Positions 17,220 to 25,583 of a DNA stretch of 64,000 nucleotides are shown here, one piece after another. The notes under the pieces were generated by a model that saw only the letters and a program-made list of their open reading frames with translations, searched no databases and was not told the DNA's origin. This DNA comes from Streptomyces sp. NBC_01478 (GTDB lineage: Bacteria > Actinomycetota > Actinomycetes > Streptomycetales > Streptomycetaceae). The DNA lies in NCBI RefSeq assembly GCF_036227225.1, contig NZ_CP109444.1:12060817-12124816 (forward strand). The letters run 5' to 3'. A program made the position numbers and the translations under genes. Each line of letters begins with the position of its first letter. Position 1 is the stretch's first letter.

Positions 17220-18670
17220 CAGGAACGCTCCAGGAATTCCTGGACCCTGGCCTTGTAGGGCTCGCGGTCGTAGGACTTCACGTAGGCGCCTGCCATGCGG
17301 ACCGGGTCGCCGAAGAAGTAGTACTCGTACAGGGCCTGGCGGCTGGAGAAGGCGGAGATGCAGGTGTCCCACACCAGCCGGAACAGCTTCACGCGCTCCG
17401 GGCCGGTCAGGGTCGCGGACTGCAGGTAGGCCTCGATGTCGGCGGCGGCCGGGCCGTTGATGTCGAGCTCGGTCGGCGTGGCCATCAGGCCGGAGGCGCC
17501 GAGCTTGCGCAGGATCTGCGGGAAGCGCTGGTAGAGCTTGGGGTAGAGATTGCGGGCCGCGTTCAGCGGGGCGAAGGCCGGGGTGAGGACGCCGTACTCG
17601 TTGATCTCGGCGTCGGCCTCGGCGGCGCGCAGGAAGGCGCGCAGCATCTCCAGCGTGGTGATGATCTCGGCGATGTCCTCCTGGACGTGCTGGAACTGCT
17701 CGATGCCGATGGCCTCGGTCAGCAGGGACACCAGACCCAGGATGTACTCGGTCTTGGCGGACGTCCGGGTGACGACCTGGTGCGTCATGTGCACCACGGA
17801 CGACGTCTGGGAGTAGAAGCCGTTGCACAACTCGGCGTCGCCGAGCGCGAAACAGCGCTCGAAGGGGACGTGCACGTCGTCGAAGACGACCACGCAGTCC
17901 GACTCCTCGAAGCGGGAGGAGAGCGGGTGGTCGTGGCGGGGGCGGTCGTAGTCGAGCGGTTCGCGGGCGATGTAGCGCAGGCCGGGCGTGTCGTTGGGGA
18001 TGGCGAAGGCGTACGAGTACGGCTTGTCCTCGGGGGTGCCGCGCAGCACGGTGGAGGGGAAGACGAGCATCTCGTCGGCGAACGGGGCGATGGTGGCGAG
18101 CATCCGCGCGCCGCGGATGACGACCCCGTTGTCGTCCTCCTTCACGATCCGCGCGGCCAGCTTGCCGCCGGCCTGCTGGGTGCCGGCCATCGCACGGTTG
18201 ACCTGCGGCGGGATCAGGGTGTGCGTGCACAGCAGGTCCTCTTCACGGACCTTCTCGTAGTAGCGGCGGATGTTCTCGCCGAAGGCGGGGTTGGCCTGGG
18301 CGAACCAGTCGGCGGCGGAGGCCAGCGCCATCAGGGAGCTGTTCATGTAGTCGCCGGTGCGGCCGAGCATGCCGTTGCTGTAGTCGGCCCACACCTTGAA
18401 CGCCTTGCGCCGCTTGACCAGGTCTTCCGGCGTCTTCGGGGTAAGGAACGAGGTGCCGACCGGCTCGCCGGAGGTGGGGGAGGTGTAGGTCAGGGTGTCC
18501 TTGTGCTCGGCGGAGTGCTGAAGGTCGTACAGCTCGGCGTAGGTGCGCACCACATTGCGGAAGGCCGGGTGGTCCTGGACACCGCCGGTGATGGTCTCGC
18601 CCTGGATGTGCACCGTGGGACGGGAGGCGGACAGTCGCTCGAGGTATTCCTTGCCGGTACGTGCGGCCAT
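17219..18670 (-). CDS. hpaB: 4-hydroxyphenylacetate 3-monooxygenase, oxygenase component
   Basis: This 483-residue flavin-dependent monooxygenase of the HpaB/acyl-CoA-dehydrogenase fold begins MAARTGKEYLERL behind CAGGAG. The N-terminal FLTPKTPEDLVKRRKAFK and DYMNSSLMALASAADWF stretches are typical of the family. It hydroxylates 4-hydroxyphenylacetate to homoprotocatechuate using reduced FAD supplied by the flavin reductase encoded just upstream (40 bp). Its stop overlaps the start of the FAH-RraA gene by 4 bp. Confidence 0.92.
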   Translation of the reverse strand: MAARTGKEYLERLSASRPTVHIQGETITGGVQDHPAFRNVVRTYAELYDLQHSAEHKDTLTYTSPTSGEPVGTSFLTPKTPEDLVKRRKAFKVWADYSNGMLGRTGDYMNSSLMALASAADWFAQANPAFGENIRRYYEKVREEDLLCTHTLIPPQVNRAMAGTQQAGGKLAARIVKEDDNGVVIRGARMLATIAPFADEMLVFPSTVLRGTPEDKPYSYAFAIPNDTPGLRYIAREPLDYDRPRHDHPLSSRFEESDCVVVFDDVHVPFERCFALGDAELCNGFYSQTSSVVHMTHQVVTRTSAKTEYILGLVSLLTEAIGIEQFQHVQEDIAEIITTLEMLRAFLRAAEADAEINEYGVLTPAFAPLNAARNLYPKLYQRFPQILRKLGASGLMATPTELDINGPAAADIEAYLQSATLTGPERVKLFRLVWDTCISAFSSRQALYEYYFFGDPVRMAGAYVKSYDREPYKARVQEFLERS

Positions 18671-18710
18671 GGTGATGCTCCTGAGGGGGAGTCGGCGGGA
18701 AGGCGGGACG

Positions 18711-19214
18711 TCAGATGAGGTGTTCGATGCCGTCGGACGACTCGGCGGCCGTGCCGAAGCGGCTCCAGGTGTAGGTGAGGGCGTCACCGTCGCGGTGGCC
18801 CAGGTCGGTGACATGACCGACGACGAGGGTGTGGTCGCCGCCGTCGTACGCGCGCCAGGGGTCGCACTCGATCCAGGCGAGGGGATTGGCCAGCCGTGGC
18901 ACCCGGGCGCCGGCGACCCAGCCGGGTTTGCCCAAGCCTTGAGCCCCGGCGAACAGGCGGGCCAGTCGCTCCTGTTCGGCGCCGAGGACGTTGACGCAGA
19001 ACGGCTGACGCAGGAGCGGGTCATGGCAGCGGGCCCGGCGGGCGACGCTGAGCAGCACCAGTGGAGGGTCGGCCGACACGGATGTGAAGGAGTTCATGGT
19101 GGCTCCCCGAGGGCCGTCCTCGCCGTCGTAGGTGACGACGGTGACGCCCGTGGCGAATCGGGACATTGAGGCGCGCAGGGCGCCAGGGTTGGGGGGAGCT
19201 AGAGCTTCGGGCAT
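18711..19214 (-). CDS. hpaC: Flavin reductase component of the HpaBC monooxygenase
   Basis: This 167-residue protein has a flavin-reductase domain: SRFATGVTVVTYDGEDGPRGATMNSFTSVSADPPLVLLSV is the classical N-terminal FMN-binding region (quoted across its two halves), followed by FCVNVLGAEQERLA and a DHTLVVGHV motif. It supplies reduced flavin to HpaB. The ATG at 19214 has GGGAG at the right distance; the ATG at 19226 lacks one. It is the first gene of the hpa operon and divergent from the MarR gene. Confidence 0.88.
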   Translation of the reverse strand: MPEALAPPNPGALRASMSRFATGVTVVTYDGEDGPRGATMNSFTSVSADPPLVLLSVARRARCHDPLLRQPFCVNVLGAEQERLARLFAGAQGLGKPGWVAGARVPRLANPLAWIECDPWRAYDGGDHTLVVGHVTDLGHRDGDALTYTWSRFGTAAESSDGIEHLI

Positions 19215-19391
19215 GGGGACTCCCATGAGTGGCACTGACAGTGCGGTCGCCGGTGGCGGATCGCGACGGGGGAGGCCGGTGGGGCATCTGGCGGGATGCT
19301 CCACCGGGCGGTTCGCACCATCGGAACGCAAAGTGCGAACCGGGAGGAACAGACCAAAGGAATCGGTATGAATCAGACCGAAATCATGTAG

Positions 19392-19403
19392 TCAAAGCTT
19401 TGA
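19392..19403. promoter_or_regulatory. Perfect 12-bp palindrome, putative MarR/HpaR operator
   Basis: TCAAAGCTTTGA lies in the roughly 315-bp divergent region between hpaC (start 19214) and the MarR gene (start 19531), in a locally AT-rich stretch that suits a promoter. MarR-family repressors of aromatic catabolism usually bind such palindromes and release them when the aromatic substrate is present. Confidence 0.55.
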
Positions 19404-19530
19404 TTAATTGGCACCGTACCCCCTGTGCCAGCCCTTGGGAAGACCCGAGCGACATCCCTCTGTCACTGGTCGGAAACCTCGCGCTCGCAGGTGAACGGGC
19501 CCGTATCTTCCAGCGACCTACACTCCGAGG

Positions 19531-20070
19531 ATGACCCTGGAACCGTCCGACCCCGAGCATCTGCACTTCTGGTCGTTCATCGACTACGCCGTCGAGCGGG
19601 TCTCCCGGGAACTGCCCGGCATCGAGCCGCTCGCCATGCGGCTGGTGTTCACGCTCCACCGGGCGGCCAACATGGTGGTCTACGACCTCGAATCCACCGT
19701 GCACCGGCCGCGCGGCTGGTCGTGGCCCGGGTTCCGTGTGCTGTTCGCGATCTGGCTGTCCGCCCCGGTCGAGGCGAGGAAGGTCGCGGAGTTGTCCGGC
19801 ATGAGCCGGGCGGCCGTGTCGGCGCTGGTGAACACGCTGGAGCGTGACGGCCTGGTGCGCAAGGAGCGCGCGGCCTACGACGGACGCGCCGTGGAACTCT
19901 CGCTCACCGACTCCGGCCAGGAAGCGATCACCTCCGCGTTCCTCGCCCACAACAAGCGGGAGCAGGAGTGGGCGGGCGCCCTCAGCGAGGACGAGACCCG
20001 CACGCTGATCGAGCTCCTGGGCAAGCTGACCACCCACTCCGTCGACTTCGACGCCAGGCATCGGGCCTGA
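19531..20070 (+). CDS. MarR-family regulator, likely repressor of the hpa operon
   Basis: This 179-residue winged-helix protein has recognition region KVAELSGMSRAAVSALVNTLERDGLV and wing KERAAYDGRAVELSLTDSG, both standard for MarR. The N-terminal helices contain an unusual EHLHFWSFIDYAVERV opening. It is divergent from hpaC, and the palindrome at 19392 is 127 bp upstream. The ATG is preceded closely by CCGAGG, so translation may start with little leader. An HpaR-like role is inferred from location. Confidence 0.88.
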   Translation: MTLEPSDPEHLHFWSFIDYAVERVSRELPGIEPLAMRLVFTLHRAANMVVYDLESTVHRPRGWSWPGFRVLFAIWLSAPVEARKVAELSGMSRAAVSALVNTLERDGLVRKERAAYDGRAVELSLTDSGQEAITSAFLAHNKREQEWAGALSEDETRTLIELLGKLTTHSVDFDARHRA

Positions 20071-20080
20071 GACATCAGGT

Positions 20081-20119
20081 GCTGAAGGAGATCTTCAGGA
20101 CGTTCAGCGGATCTTCAGC
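20081..20119 (+). promoter_or_regulatory. Copy of the response-regulator box upstream of the secreted repeat protein
   Basis: GCTGAAG-GAGATCTTCAG and two further TTCAG units (9 and 11 bp apart) match the element at 4751-4786 read in the opposite orientation, including the shared core ATCTTCAGGACGTTCAGC with one change. It ends 100 bp before the ATG at 20220, a suitable place for an activator site. Confidence 0.6.
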
Positions 20120-20219
20120 AGGCAGGGCCGAGAGTTGCCTCGTACTCGATTCCGAGGGAAACGGGGCCGGACTCGTGCCGGTACCCCTGTCTCCCTCCAC
20201 CTGCGAAGGAGTTGATCAC

Positions 20220-20705
20220 ATGAAGCTGCGTACGAACAGCATCTCGCGTCGCCAGGGTGCCGTGATGGCCGGCGCACTGGCCGTGCTGCTCGCCTCGGGC
20301 GGGGTTGCCGCTGCGGCCTCGACCGGCAGCAGCACCACCAAGCACCACGGCACCACGGCCGTCGAGGCGCCCGGCAACCCCCACCCGCACCACATCAAGC
20401 CGGGCACCGCCAAGAAGCTGCGAGACCTCACGGTCGTCGAGGGCGGCCCCGTCACGGGCGAGAAGCCGTCCGCCGTCGAGGTGCCCGGCGCGAAGCCGAA
20501 GGGCTGGAAGCTCGGCGAGTCCACGCCGGTGAAGGGCGCCCCCGTCGTCGTCGGCGGCGAAGGAAACACCACCGAGAAGCCGTCCGACGTCAAGGTCGTC
20601 GAGGTGCCCGGCGCGAAGCCGAAGGGCTGGAAGCTCGGCGAGTCCACGCCGGTGAAGGGCGCCCCCGTCGTCGTCGGCGGCGAAGGAAACACCACGGCGC
20701 GCTAG
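20220..20705 (+). CDS. Secreted protein with two near-identical repeats
   Basis: The 161-residue product starts with a Sec-type signal peptide (positive MKLRTNSISRRQ, hydrophobic core AGALAVLLASGG, cut near VAAAAS). The mature part is low in aromatic residues and rich in Pro, Gly, Val and Lys. It contains a repeated block beginning EVPGAKPKGWKLGES and ending VVVGGEGNTT (residues about 86-118 and 127-159). No enzymatic motif, cell-wall anchor or cysteine is visible. GAAGGAG precedes the ATG. The upstream box suggests control by the two-component system at 4819, and a strong terminator follows. The function is unknown; an extracellular or envelope-stress protein is possible. Confidence 0.8.
   Translation: MKLRTNSISRRQGAVMAGALAVLLASGGVAAAASTGSSTTKHHGTTAVEAPGNPHPHHIKPGTAKKLRDLTVVEGGPVTGEKPSAVEVPGAKPKGWKLGESTPVKGAPVVVGGEGNTTEKPSDVKVVEVPGAKPKGWKLGESTPVKGAPVVVGGEGNTTAR
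20475..20695 (+). repeat. 98-bp direct repeat inside the secreted protein gene
   Basis: Bases 20475-20572 are repeated without visible change at 20598-20695 (period 123 bp). Identity at synonymous positions points to a recent duplication or to ongoing recombination that could vary the copy number. Confidence 0.85.
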
Positions 20706-20754
20706 CCGCACAGCGACAGGGCAGACGTGGGGTTGCCCTGTCGCGCCCACGAAA

Positions 20755-20786
20755 CGCCCGGCCGGACATCTCCGGCCGGGCGTTTT
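20755..20786 (+). terminator. Rho-independent terminator
   Basis: A 12-bp perfect GC stem (CGCCCGGCCGGA) with CATC loop is followed by TTTT, 50 bp after the stop of the secreted repeat protein. Confidence 0.9.
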
Positions 20787-20985
20787 GCGTGGCATCTGCA
20801 TGACGTGCAGCCGACTCCGTCCGTAATCTCGCCCTTCCCCCTGAGGGACCGTCGGGCAGTCGGATTTTGACCATGGAGAGTCGTCTGCGTATCCGGCAAC
20901 TACAGGCCTCTGAGCATAGTTTTGATGGCATCGACCCGACCGCTGCAGAGAGCCGGGTGACGGATTCCGGAAAGGACGAAGCGCG

Positions 20986-21636
20986 ATGAGTTCTGTGGAG
21001 CGCATTCGGCTGACCTACGCCTTCGACGCCTACTGCGGCTGGTGCTACGGCTTCGGGCCCGCCTTGCATGAGTTCGCCGCCGCCAACGCGGACCGGCTTG
21101 AGCTGCGCGTGCTGTCCGGCGGTCTGTTCACCGGCTCGCGCGCACTTCCGGTGTCGGCCTACCCGCACATCCCCGGCGCCAACGAGCGCGTCACCCAACT
21201 GACCGGTGTCACTTTCGGCGACGGGTACCGGGCCGCGCTGGCGGACGGAAACGTGGTGATGGACTCCGCCGATGCCGCCGTCGGCCTGGTCGCGCTGCGC
21301 AGCCAGCCAGGCGTGAACGCCCTGGACGCGGCGGCCGCGATGCAGCGTGCCTGGTACGTCGACGGCCGCAGTCTGTCCGACAGCGAGGTCTACCGGGACC
21401 TCGCCGCCGAGCTGAGTCTGGACGCCGAGGCGGTGGCGGCCGTGTTCGCTTCGCCCGCCGCCCGTGCCGAGGCCGAGGCCGACTTCCTCGAGGTGCGCCG
21501 TCTGGGCGTCGATGCCTACCCAACGCTGCTGCTGCACACCGCCCACGGCACCGACCGTCTGGGCGGCCCGGTCGCCTCGGCCGACGCACTCACCCACGCC
21601 CTGGACCAGCACGTGGCCGCCACCGCGGCCGCCTGA
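20986..21636 (+). CDS. DsbA/FrnE-family thioredoxin-fold oxidoreductase
   Basis: The 216-residue cytoplasmic protein has the thioredoxin-fold active site DAYCGWCYGF (CxxC) at residues 11-20, a large helical insertion, and the cis-Pro strand VDAYPTLLL near 170. This is the FrnE-like branch of the DsbA family. No signal peptide is present, so it probably acts on thiols or small molecules in the cytoplasm. AAAGGA precedes the ATG. It is followed 41 bp later by the MBL-like gene. A truncated second copy of both genes lies at 29972-30560. Confidence 0.85.
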   Translation: MSSVERIRLTYAFDAYCGWCYGFGPALHEFAAANADRLELRVLSGGLFTGSRALPVSAYPHIPGANERVTQLTGVTFGDGYRAALADGNVVMDSADAAVGLVALRSQPGVNALDAAAAMQRAWYVDGRSLSDSEVYRDLAAELSLDAEAVAAVFASPAARAEAEADFLEVRRLGVDAYPTLLLHTAHGTDRLGGPVASADALTHALDQHVAATAAA

Positions 21637-21677
21637 AGCCACCCACACACAACCCCTCGAAGGGCAGTGCATCACCC

Positions 21678-22487
21678 ATGTCCAGCCTGACGTATTCCGT
21701 TCACACGGCCGGCGACACCGGCCTGAACAAGTCCTCCGTCCTGATCACAGGCGAGCGCGAAGCACTCCTGGTCGACGGCCAGTTCACGCTCGCCGAACAG
21801 CACCGGGTCCTGGCGGACGTCATCGACAGCGGCAAGGAGCTGACCACCGTCGTGGTCACCACCGCCGACCCTGACTACTACTTCGGCCTGGAAGTGATCC
21901 GACAGGCGTTCCCCGACGCCAGGATCGTCGCCACCGCCACCACCGTGGAGCGGATCAAGAGCAGCTGGCAGGGCAAGCTCAAGACCTGGGCACACCTGGG
22001 CAAGAACATGCCCACCGAGGTGATCGTCCCGGAGGTGCTGGAAGGAGACCGCGTCAGCATCGAGGGCCACGACTTCGAGCTGCGCGGCGGCCACCCCGAC
22101 CTGGTCTGGCGCACCGAGTACCTGTGGCAGCCCGAGGACCGCGCGGTGGTGGGCGGGGTCCTGCTCTTCGCCGGTCTGCATGTGTGGACCGCCGACACCC
22201 CTACGTCGCGTGAGCGGCGCGCCTGGGACGAGACGCTCGCCGAGATGGAGCGGCTCGCCCCGCGGTTCGTGGTCGCCGGCCACCGTTCCGCCGACTCCGC
22301 CAGCGATGCTTCGGTGATCGGCTTTACGCGCACCTACCTTGCCGAGTTCGAGGAGGAGCTGGCCAAGCACAGCAACGACTCCGAGGCTCTGAAGTCCGCG
22401 ATGCTCCAGCGTCACCCAGACCTGGGACTGGCGGTGGCTCTGGATCTGGGTGCCAAGGTCAACACCGGCGAGATGAACTGGGGCTGA
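21678..22487 (+). CDS. MBL-fold protein with degenerate metal-binding motif
   Basis: The 269-residue protein has the MBL layout: SSVLITGEREALLVDGQFTLAE opening, then the position of HxHxDH, and FVVAGHRS near the end. The metal motif itself reads TTADPDYYFG, so the first two His and the following His are missing, and the central GH-D segment is altered (RGGHPDLVWR). Only isolated His remain. It may be a catalytically dead binding protein or use a different metal site. It forms an operon with the DsbA-like gene and ends just before a long hairpin. A shortened copy exists at 29972-30274. Confidence 0.8.
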   Translation: MSSLTYSVHTAGDTGLNKSSVLITGEREALLVDGQFTLAEQHRVLADVIDSGKELTTVVVTTADPDYYFGLEVIRQAFPDARIVATATTVERIKSSWQGKLKTWAHLGKNMPTEVIVPEVLEGDRVSIEGHDFELRGGHPDLVWRTEYLWQPEDRAVVGGVLLFAGLHVWTADTPTSRERRAWDETLAEMERLAPRFVVAGHRSADSASDASVIGFTRTYLAEFEEELAKHSNDSEALKSAMLQRHPDLGLAVALDLGAKVNTGEMNWG

Positions 22488-22496
22488 CTCATATTC

Positions 22497-22560
22497 ACGA
22501 CGGGCCCGTGCGCCGGGTGGTGGGCCACTGTGACCACCCTCCGGCGCACGGGCCCGTCGT
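22497..22560. terminator. Very strong 20-bp hairpin after the dsbA-MBL operon
   Basis: Perfect complementarity of 22497-22516 with 22541-22560 is continued inside the loop by GTGGT/ACCAC. It starts 9 bp after the MBL stop. No T-tract follows, so it may act as an intrinsic terminator of the Streptomyces type or as a barrier to downstream exonucleases. Confidence 0.75.
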
Positions 22561-22639
22561 GGAGTTCGTCCCGGCCGGCGGTGTCTTCCCTGCCGCGGCC
22601 AGCACCGTCCGTTGGGTGATGATGGTTTCCCCACTCGGC

Positions 22640-22974
22640 CGGGATCGGCCGTAGCCGCATCTTCGCTCGTGGCCGCGGCGGTGATCGTCGGCGCGGTGCC
22701 CGCGCGGGTGTCGTCGTCTCCAGGGGGTCGTCACTCCGGCCGTCACCCTCGGCCTGTGGGTCGGCGCCTTCCCCGGCCGTCGAGTTCCGGTGTGCATCGC
22801 CCCAGTCCGCTGGTTGCGCAGTCGGCAATGGCCTGGCCCGCCTCGCGTGGGGACCGGCGGCGGATCGCCTACGCCGCGATGGGGCCCGGCCACGACTGGC
22901 CGGACGCTGCGTTGTTCGTCGCCGAAGCTGTGTCCTGCGCGGCAGTCCTCGGCGTCACCCGGCTGCTGATGTGA
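22640..22974 (+). pseudogene. Decayed aquaporin/glycerol-facilitator gene
   Basis: Fragments in shifted frames match the intact aquaporin at 29043-29969: LVAAAVIVGA, then a scrambled copy of the HLNPAV region, then RIAYAAM...ALFVAEAVS...VLGVTRLLM against MAYAAV...LLFTVEAVS...VLTVTLLLM. The NPA motif is destroyed and at least two frameshifts are needed. It follows the MBL gene and is convergent with the AraC gene, the same order as the second module read in reverse. Confidence 0.65.
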
Positions 22975-23039
22975 ACCGGCCCGTCGGCGGGCGGCCTCTG
23001 TGGGTCTCTGTCTCTTGGTGCCGCTCGCGGGAGCGGCGC

Positions 23040-23993
23040 TCAGTGCCCAGGTCGCCTGGCGTCGGGCGCTTCGCTCCCGCCGTCCTCCGAGGAGCGGCCG
23101 CGGACGGTCGCACGGAAGGCGATGGGAGACTGGCCGGTGCGCTGGTGAAAGTACTTGCTGAAGTTGGTCGCGCTGGTGAAGCCCAGTTGCGCCGCGACAC
23201 GGGCGGCTGATTGATTGCCGTGTGCCAGGAGGCGCTTGGCCTCCAGGACGACCCGCCGGTCGATGAACTCCTTCGCCCCCACTCCTGCTCCGGTCAGCGC
23301 GGCCCTGGAGAGAGTGCGGGGTGAGTAGCCCAGGGCTTGGGCGTAGTCCTCCAGGCGGCGGGTGCGGGTGAAGTCGCGTTCGACCGCGTCACGGAAATGC
23401 AGGAATGTCTCCCCTGGGTCCGGTGCCGGGCTGCCGACGGGCGCGGTGCGCTGCGAAAGGCGCAGCACGAGGACTGCCAGCAGGTGGCGCAACACCGCCA
23501 CGTGCGCTTCCAGGGAGATGCCGCGCAACGCCTGGAACTCCAGCGCGAGATGGTCCACGGCCATCTCCAGCGCGTGACGGTCCTCGGGACCGGGAACCTG
23601 GAGTGCGGGGGCGTACGGATCGTCTATCTGCGCTGCGGCCACGGTAGCCGTATCTAGGAAGTCGCCCTCGAAGAGGACCAGAGTGCCCTCGGCGTCGTCC
23701 AGATCACCCCACTGCTGTACCTGACCGGGCCGGACCCAGAGCCAGGAGCCCGGCTCAAGGGCGTAGCCGGTGAAATCCACCGTGTGCCACAACGAGCCGC
23801 TGGAGAGGGTGATCAGGAGGTGGAACGCGGGTCGCTGCGGTGCCTGCAACCGTTCTTCGCTCATGTGGACGGCGGCCCGCTCCCGCAGGTCGGCCAGAGA
23901 GATGACTTCGATGCCGGCAGGCGTGCCGACAGCGGGAGCGAAGCCGATGTCCGCGATCTCGCGCGGTCTGCTCTGTCGTTTTCTCACCGTCAC
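23040..23993 (-). CDS. AraC-family transcriptional regulator
   Basis: The 317-residue protein has a cupin-like ligand domain (about 30-150, with FHLLITLSSGSLWHTVDF and PGSWLWVRPGQVQQWGD) and a C-terminal double HTH (about 205-300: EDYAQALGYSPRTLSRA and VAAQLGFTSATNFSKYFHQRTGQSP). It is divergent from the FMN reductase gene (171 bp apart), which it may control. A remnant of a second copy of its HTH is at 29052-29230. The C-terminal 15 residues are a disordered acidic/basic tail. Confidence 0.88.
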   Translation of the reverse strand: MTVRKRQSRPREIADIGFAPAVGTPAGIEVISLADLRERAAVHMSEERLQAPQRPAFHLLITLSSGSLWHTVDFTGYALEPGSWLWVRPGQVQQWGDLDDAEGTLVLFEGDFLDTATVAAAQIDDPYAPALQVPGPEDRHALEMAVDHLALEFQALRGISLEAHVAVLRHLLAVLVLRLSQRTAPVGSPAPDPGETFLHFRDAVERDFTRTRRLEDYAQALGYSPRTLSRAALTGAGVGAKEFIDRRVVLEAKRLLAHGNQSAARVAAQLGFTSATNFSKYFHQRTGQSPIAFRATVRGRSSEDGGSEAPDARRPGH

Positions 23994-24164
23994 CAGTAGC
24001 CACCATCACACAAGGAATCTGGCCGATGCCAGCGTAACCAGAGCAGTCGGCACACCCAAGTGTCGGATTTTAACCATGATCAGTCCGCCTCCTACCCGGT
24101 TCACCTGCGGGGGCGCCAATAAGTTGAATCTCGAAGCTTTCATTTTCAAGCGTAGGAGGTACCT

Positions 24165-24755
24165 ATGACTTCGCCCATCGTGTCCATCGCCTATCACTCC
24201 GGCTTCGGTCACACCACCGTCATTGCCGAGGCTGTCCAGCGTGGCGCCAAGGAGGCCGGCGCCGTCGTGAACCTGATCGCCGTCGGTGAGATCACCGACG
24301 CCCAGTGGGGGCAGCTGGATGCCTCGGATGCGATCATCTTTGGTTCCCCCACCTACATGGGAACCGCTGCCACCGCTTTCCACGGTTTCGCGGAGGCCAG
24401 CTCCGAGCGTTGGTTCGGGCAGGTTTGGAAGGACAAGCTGGCGGCTGGATTCACCAACTCGGGTTCCAAGGCGGGCGACAAGCAGTCGACCCTCCAGTGG
24501 TTCGCGACGCTGGCGTCGCAGCACGGTATGCACTGGATCTCGCTCGGCATGCAGGGTGGCTGGAACTCGTCCCAGGGGAGCGAGAACGATCTCAACAGGC
24601 TGGGCTTCTTCCTGGGTGCCGCCGCTCAGTCCAACGTGGATCAGGGGACCGAGGGGGTGACGGCCAGCGACATTGCCACCGCTGAGGCGCTGGGGCGTCG
24701 TGTCGCGGATGCCGCCGCCACATGGGCGACCGGCCGCGCCGCGCGCACCGCCTGA
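24165..24755 (+). CDS. Flavodoxin-like NAD(P)H-dependent FMN/quinone reductase
   Basis: The 196-residue protein has a flavodoxin fold: the FMN phosphate loop AYHSGFGHTTVIAEAV, then IIFGSPTYMGTAATAF for the isoalloxazine ring and GFTNSGSKAGDK as the third loop, as in WrbA-type quinone reductases. TAGGAGG is placed ideally before the ATG at 24165. Divergent AraC control is likely. It would act in the cytoplasm in two-electron reduction of quinones or flavin as a detoxification step. Confidence 0.9.
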   Translation: MTSPIVSIAYHSGFGHTTVIAEAVQRGAKEAGAVVNLIAVGEITDAQWGQLDASDAIIFGSPTYMGTAATAFHGFAEASSERWFGQVWKDKLAAGFTNSGSKAGDKQSTLQWFATLASQHGMHWISLGMQGGWNSSQGSENDLNRLGFFLGAAAQSNVDQGTEGVTASDIATAEALGRRVADAAATWATGRAARTA

Positions 24756-24850
24756 TCGTCACGGGCCCTTCCTCTCGGCTGCCGGGTTCCTGAACGGCGC
24801 CGGGGCTTGTGGCAGATCCTTGGCTGGGCTGCCGATAATGCGAGTCGACG

Positions 24851-24872
24851 GGGTCTCCGTAGACGGAGACCC
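24851..24872 (+). terminator. Inverted repeat after the FMN reductase
   Basis: GGGTCTCCGT-AG-ACGGAGACCC is perfect, 95 bp past the stop, with no T-tract. It is probably a transcription terminator. Confidence 0.55.
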
Positions 24873-25583
24873 GTCTCGGCTGAGGGTGTGGGGTAAGCCC
24901 ACATGGTGATGCCGACGCTCTCACGCGAACAGGTGAGGGCTGTCGGGCCCATGCGTAGTGGAGTCGGTTGCCGACTACGGACTACACGTGATGCCGTGGT
25001 GTCCTCTTCATCCGAGCGTGGTTGTGGGCAGTGCACTGCCCGGCAAGCCAGCACTCCGCCAGACAGTTGGCTTCCTACGTGGACACGGCGCGGGAGGCGG
25101 CCCGCCTCGATCGGGCTTGCGCCCGGCGCCTCACCCAAACGCCTGAGCTTCACGCCCGACATGAGCCAGGCCGCCGACGCCGGTTTCGTGCAGGAGAACG
25201 CCCCCGAACGCCCGGAGCTCAAGGTCAAGCTGTTCGCCGGCCTCGACGACGCCGCACCGCGGTGTCCGTGAACGCTGCGGGGCGTCGAACGTGGAAGCGG
25301 AAGACCCCGGACCCAAGGATGGTCCGGGGTCTTCCGGCTGGTGTGCCCAACTGCGTTCCCCCCTATGCGAAGGCGGCTCCGCGGGCGGTATCGATCGCGA
25401 CAGGAACCAACAACATCTCGCGGTCGAGAGCTGCTTTTGACACACGGCAAGCAGGCCTGCCCACCGAAGGCCATGCGGGGCTGTTCCGTTGACAGGCCCG
25501 CGCGGCAACGCGCGGTGGTGGTTCCGACTGGAGCTGCGGTGAAAGGAACCGGCCGCTGCCGGACAGGACAGGTTGTGGAATCT
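24873..25583. other. Gene-poor spacer with coding debris
   Basis: No intact gene is visible. A stretch near 25140-25270 reads as protein-like (SQAADAGFVQENAPERPELKVKLFAGLDD) but has no proper upstream part, so it looks like the end of a decayed gene. A 15-bp perfect hairpin follows it at 25299. The sigma factor frame is open upstream of its ATG but does not look coding there. Confidence 0.45.
25299..25335. terminator. 15-bp perfect hairpin
   Basis: GGAAGACCCCGGACC pairs with its complement across a 7-base loop. It lies just after the decayed coding fragment, so it may be the terminator of the lost gene and also insulates the sigma factor gene. Confidence 0.7.

Noticed and set aside
15774..18230. 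Single 818-codon minus-strand frame across the FAH-RraA and hpaB genes
   Set aside because: Only the part from 17219 has FAH/RraA motifs. The upstream part is a frame shadow of hpaB.
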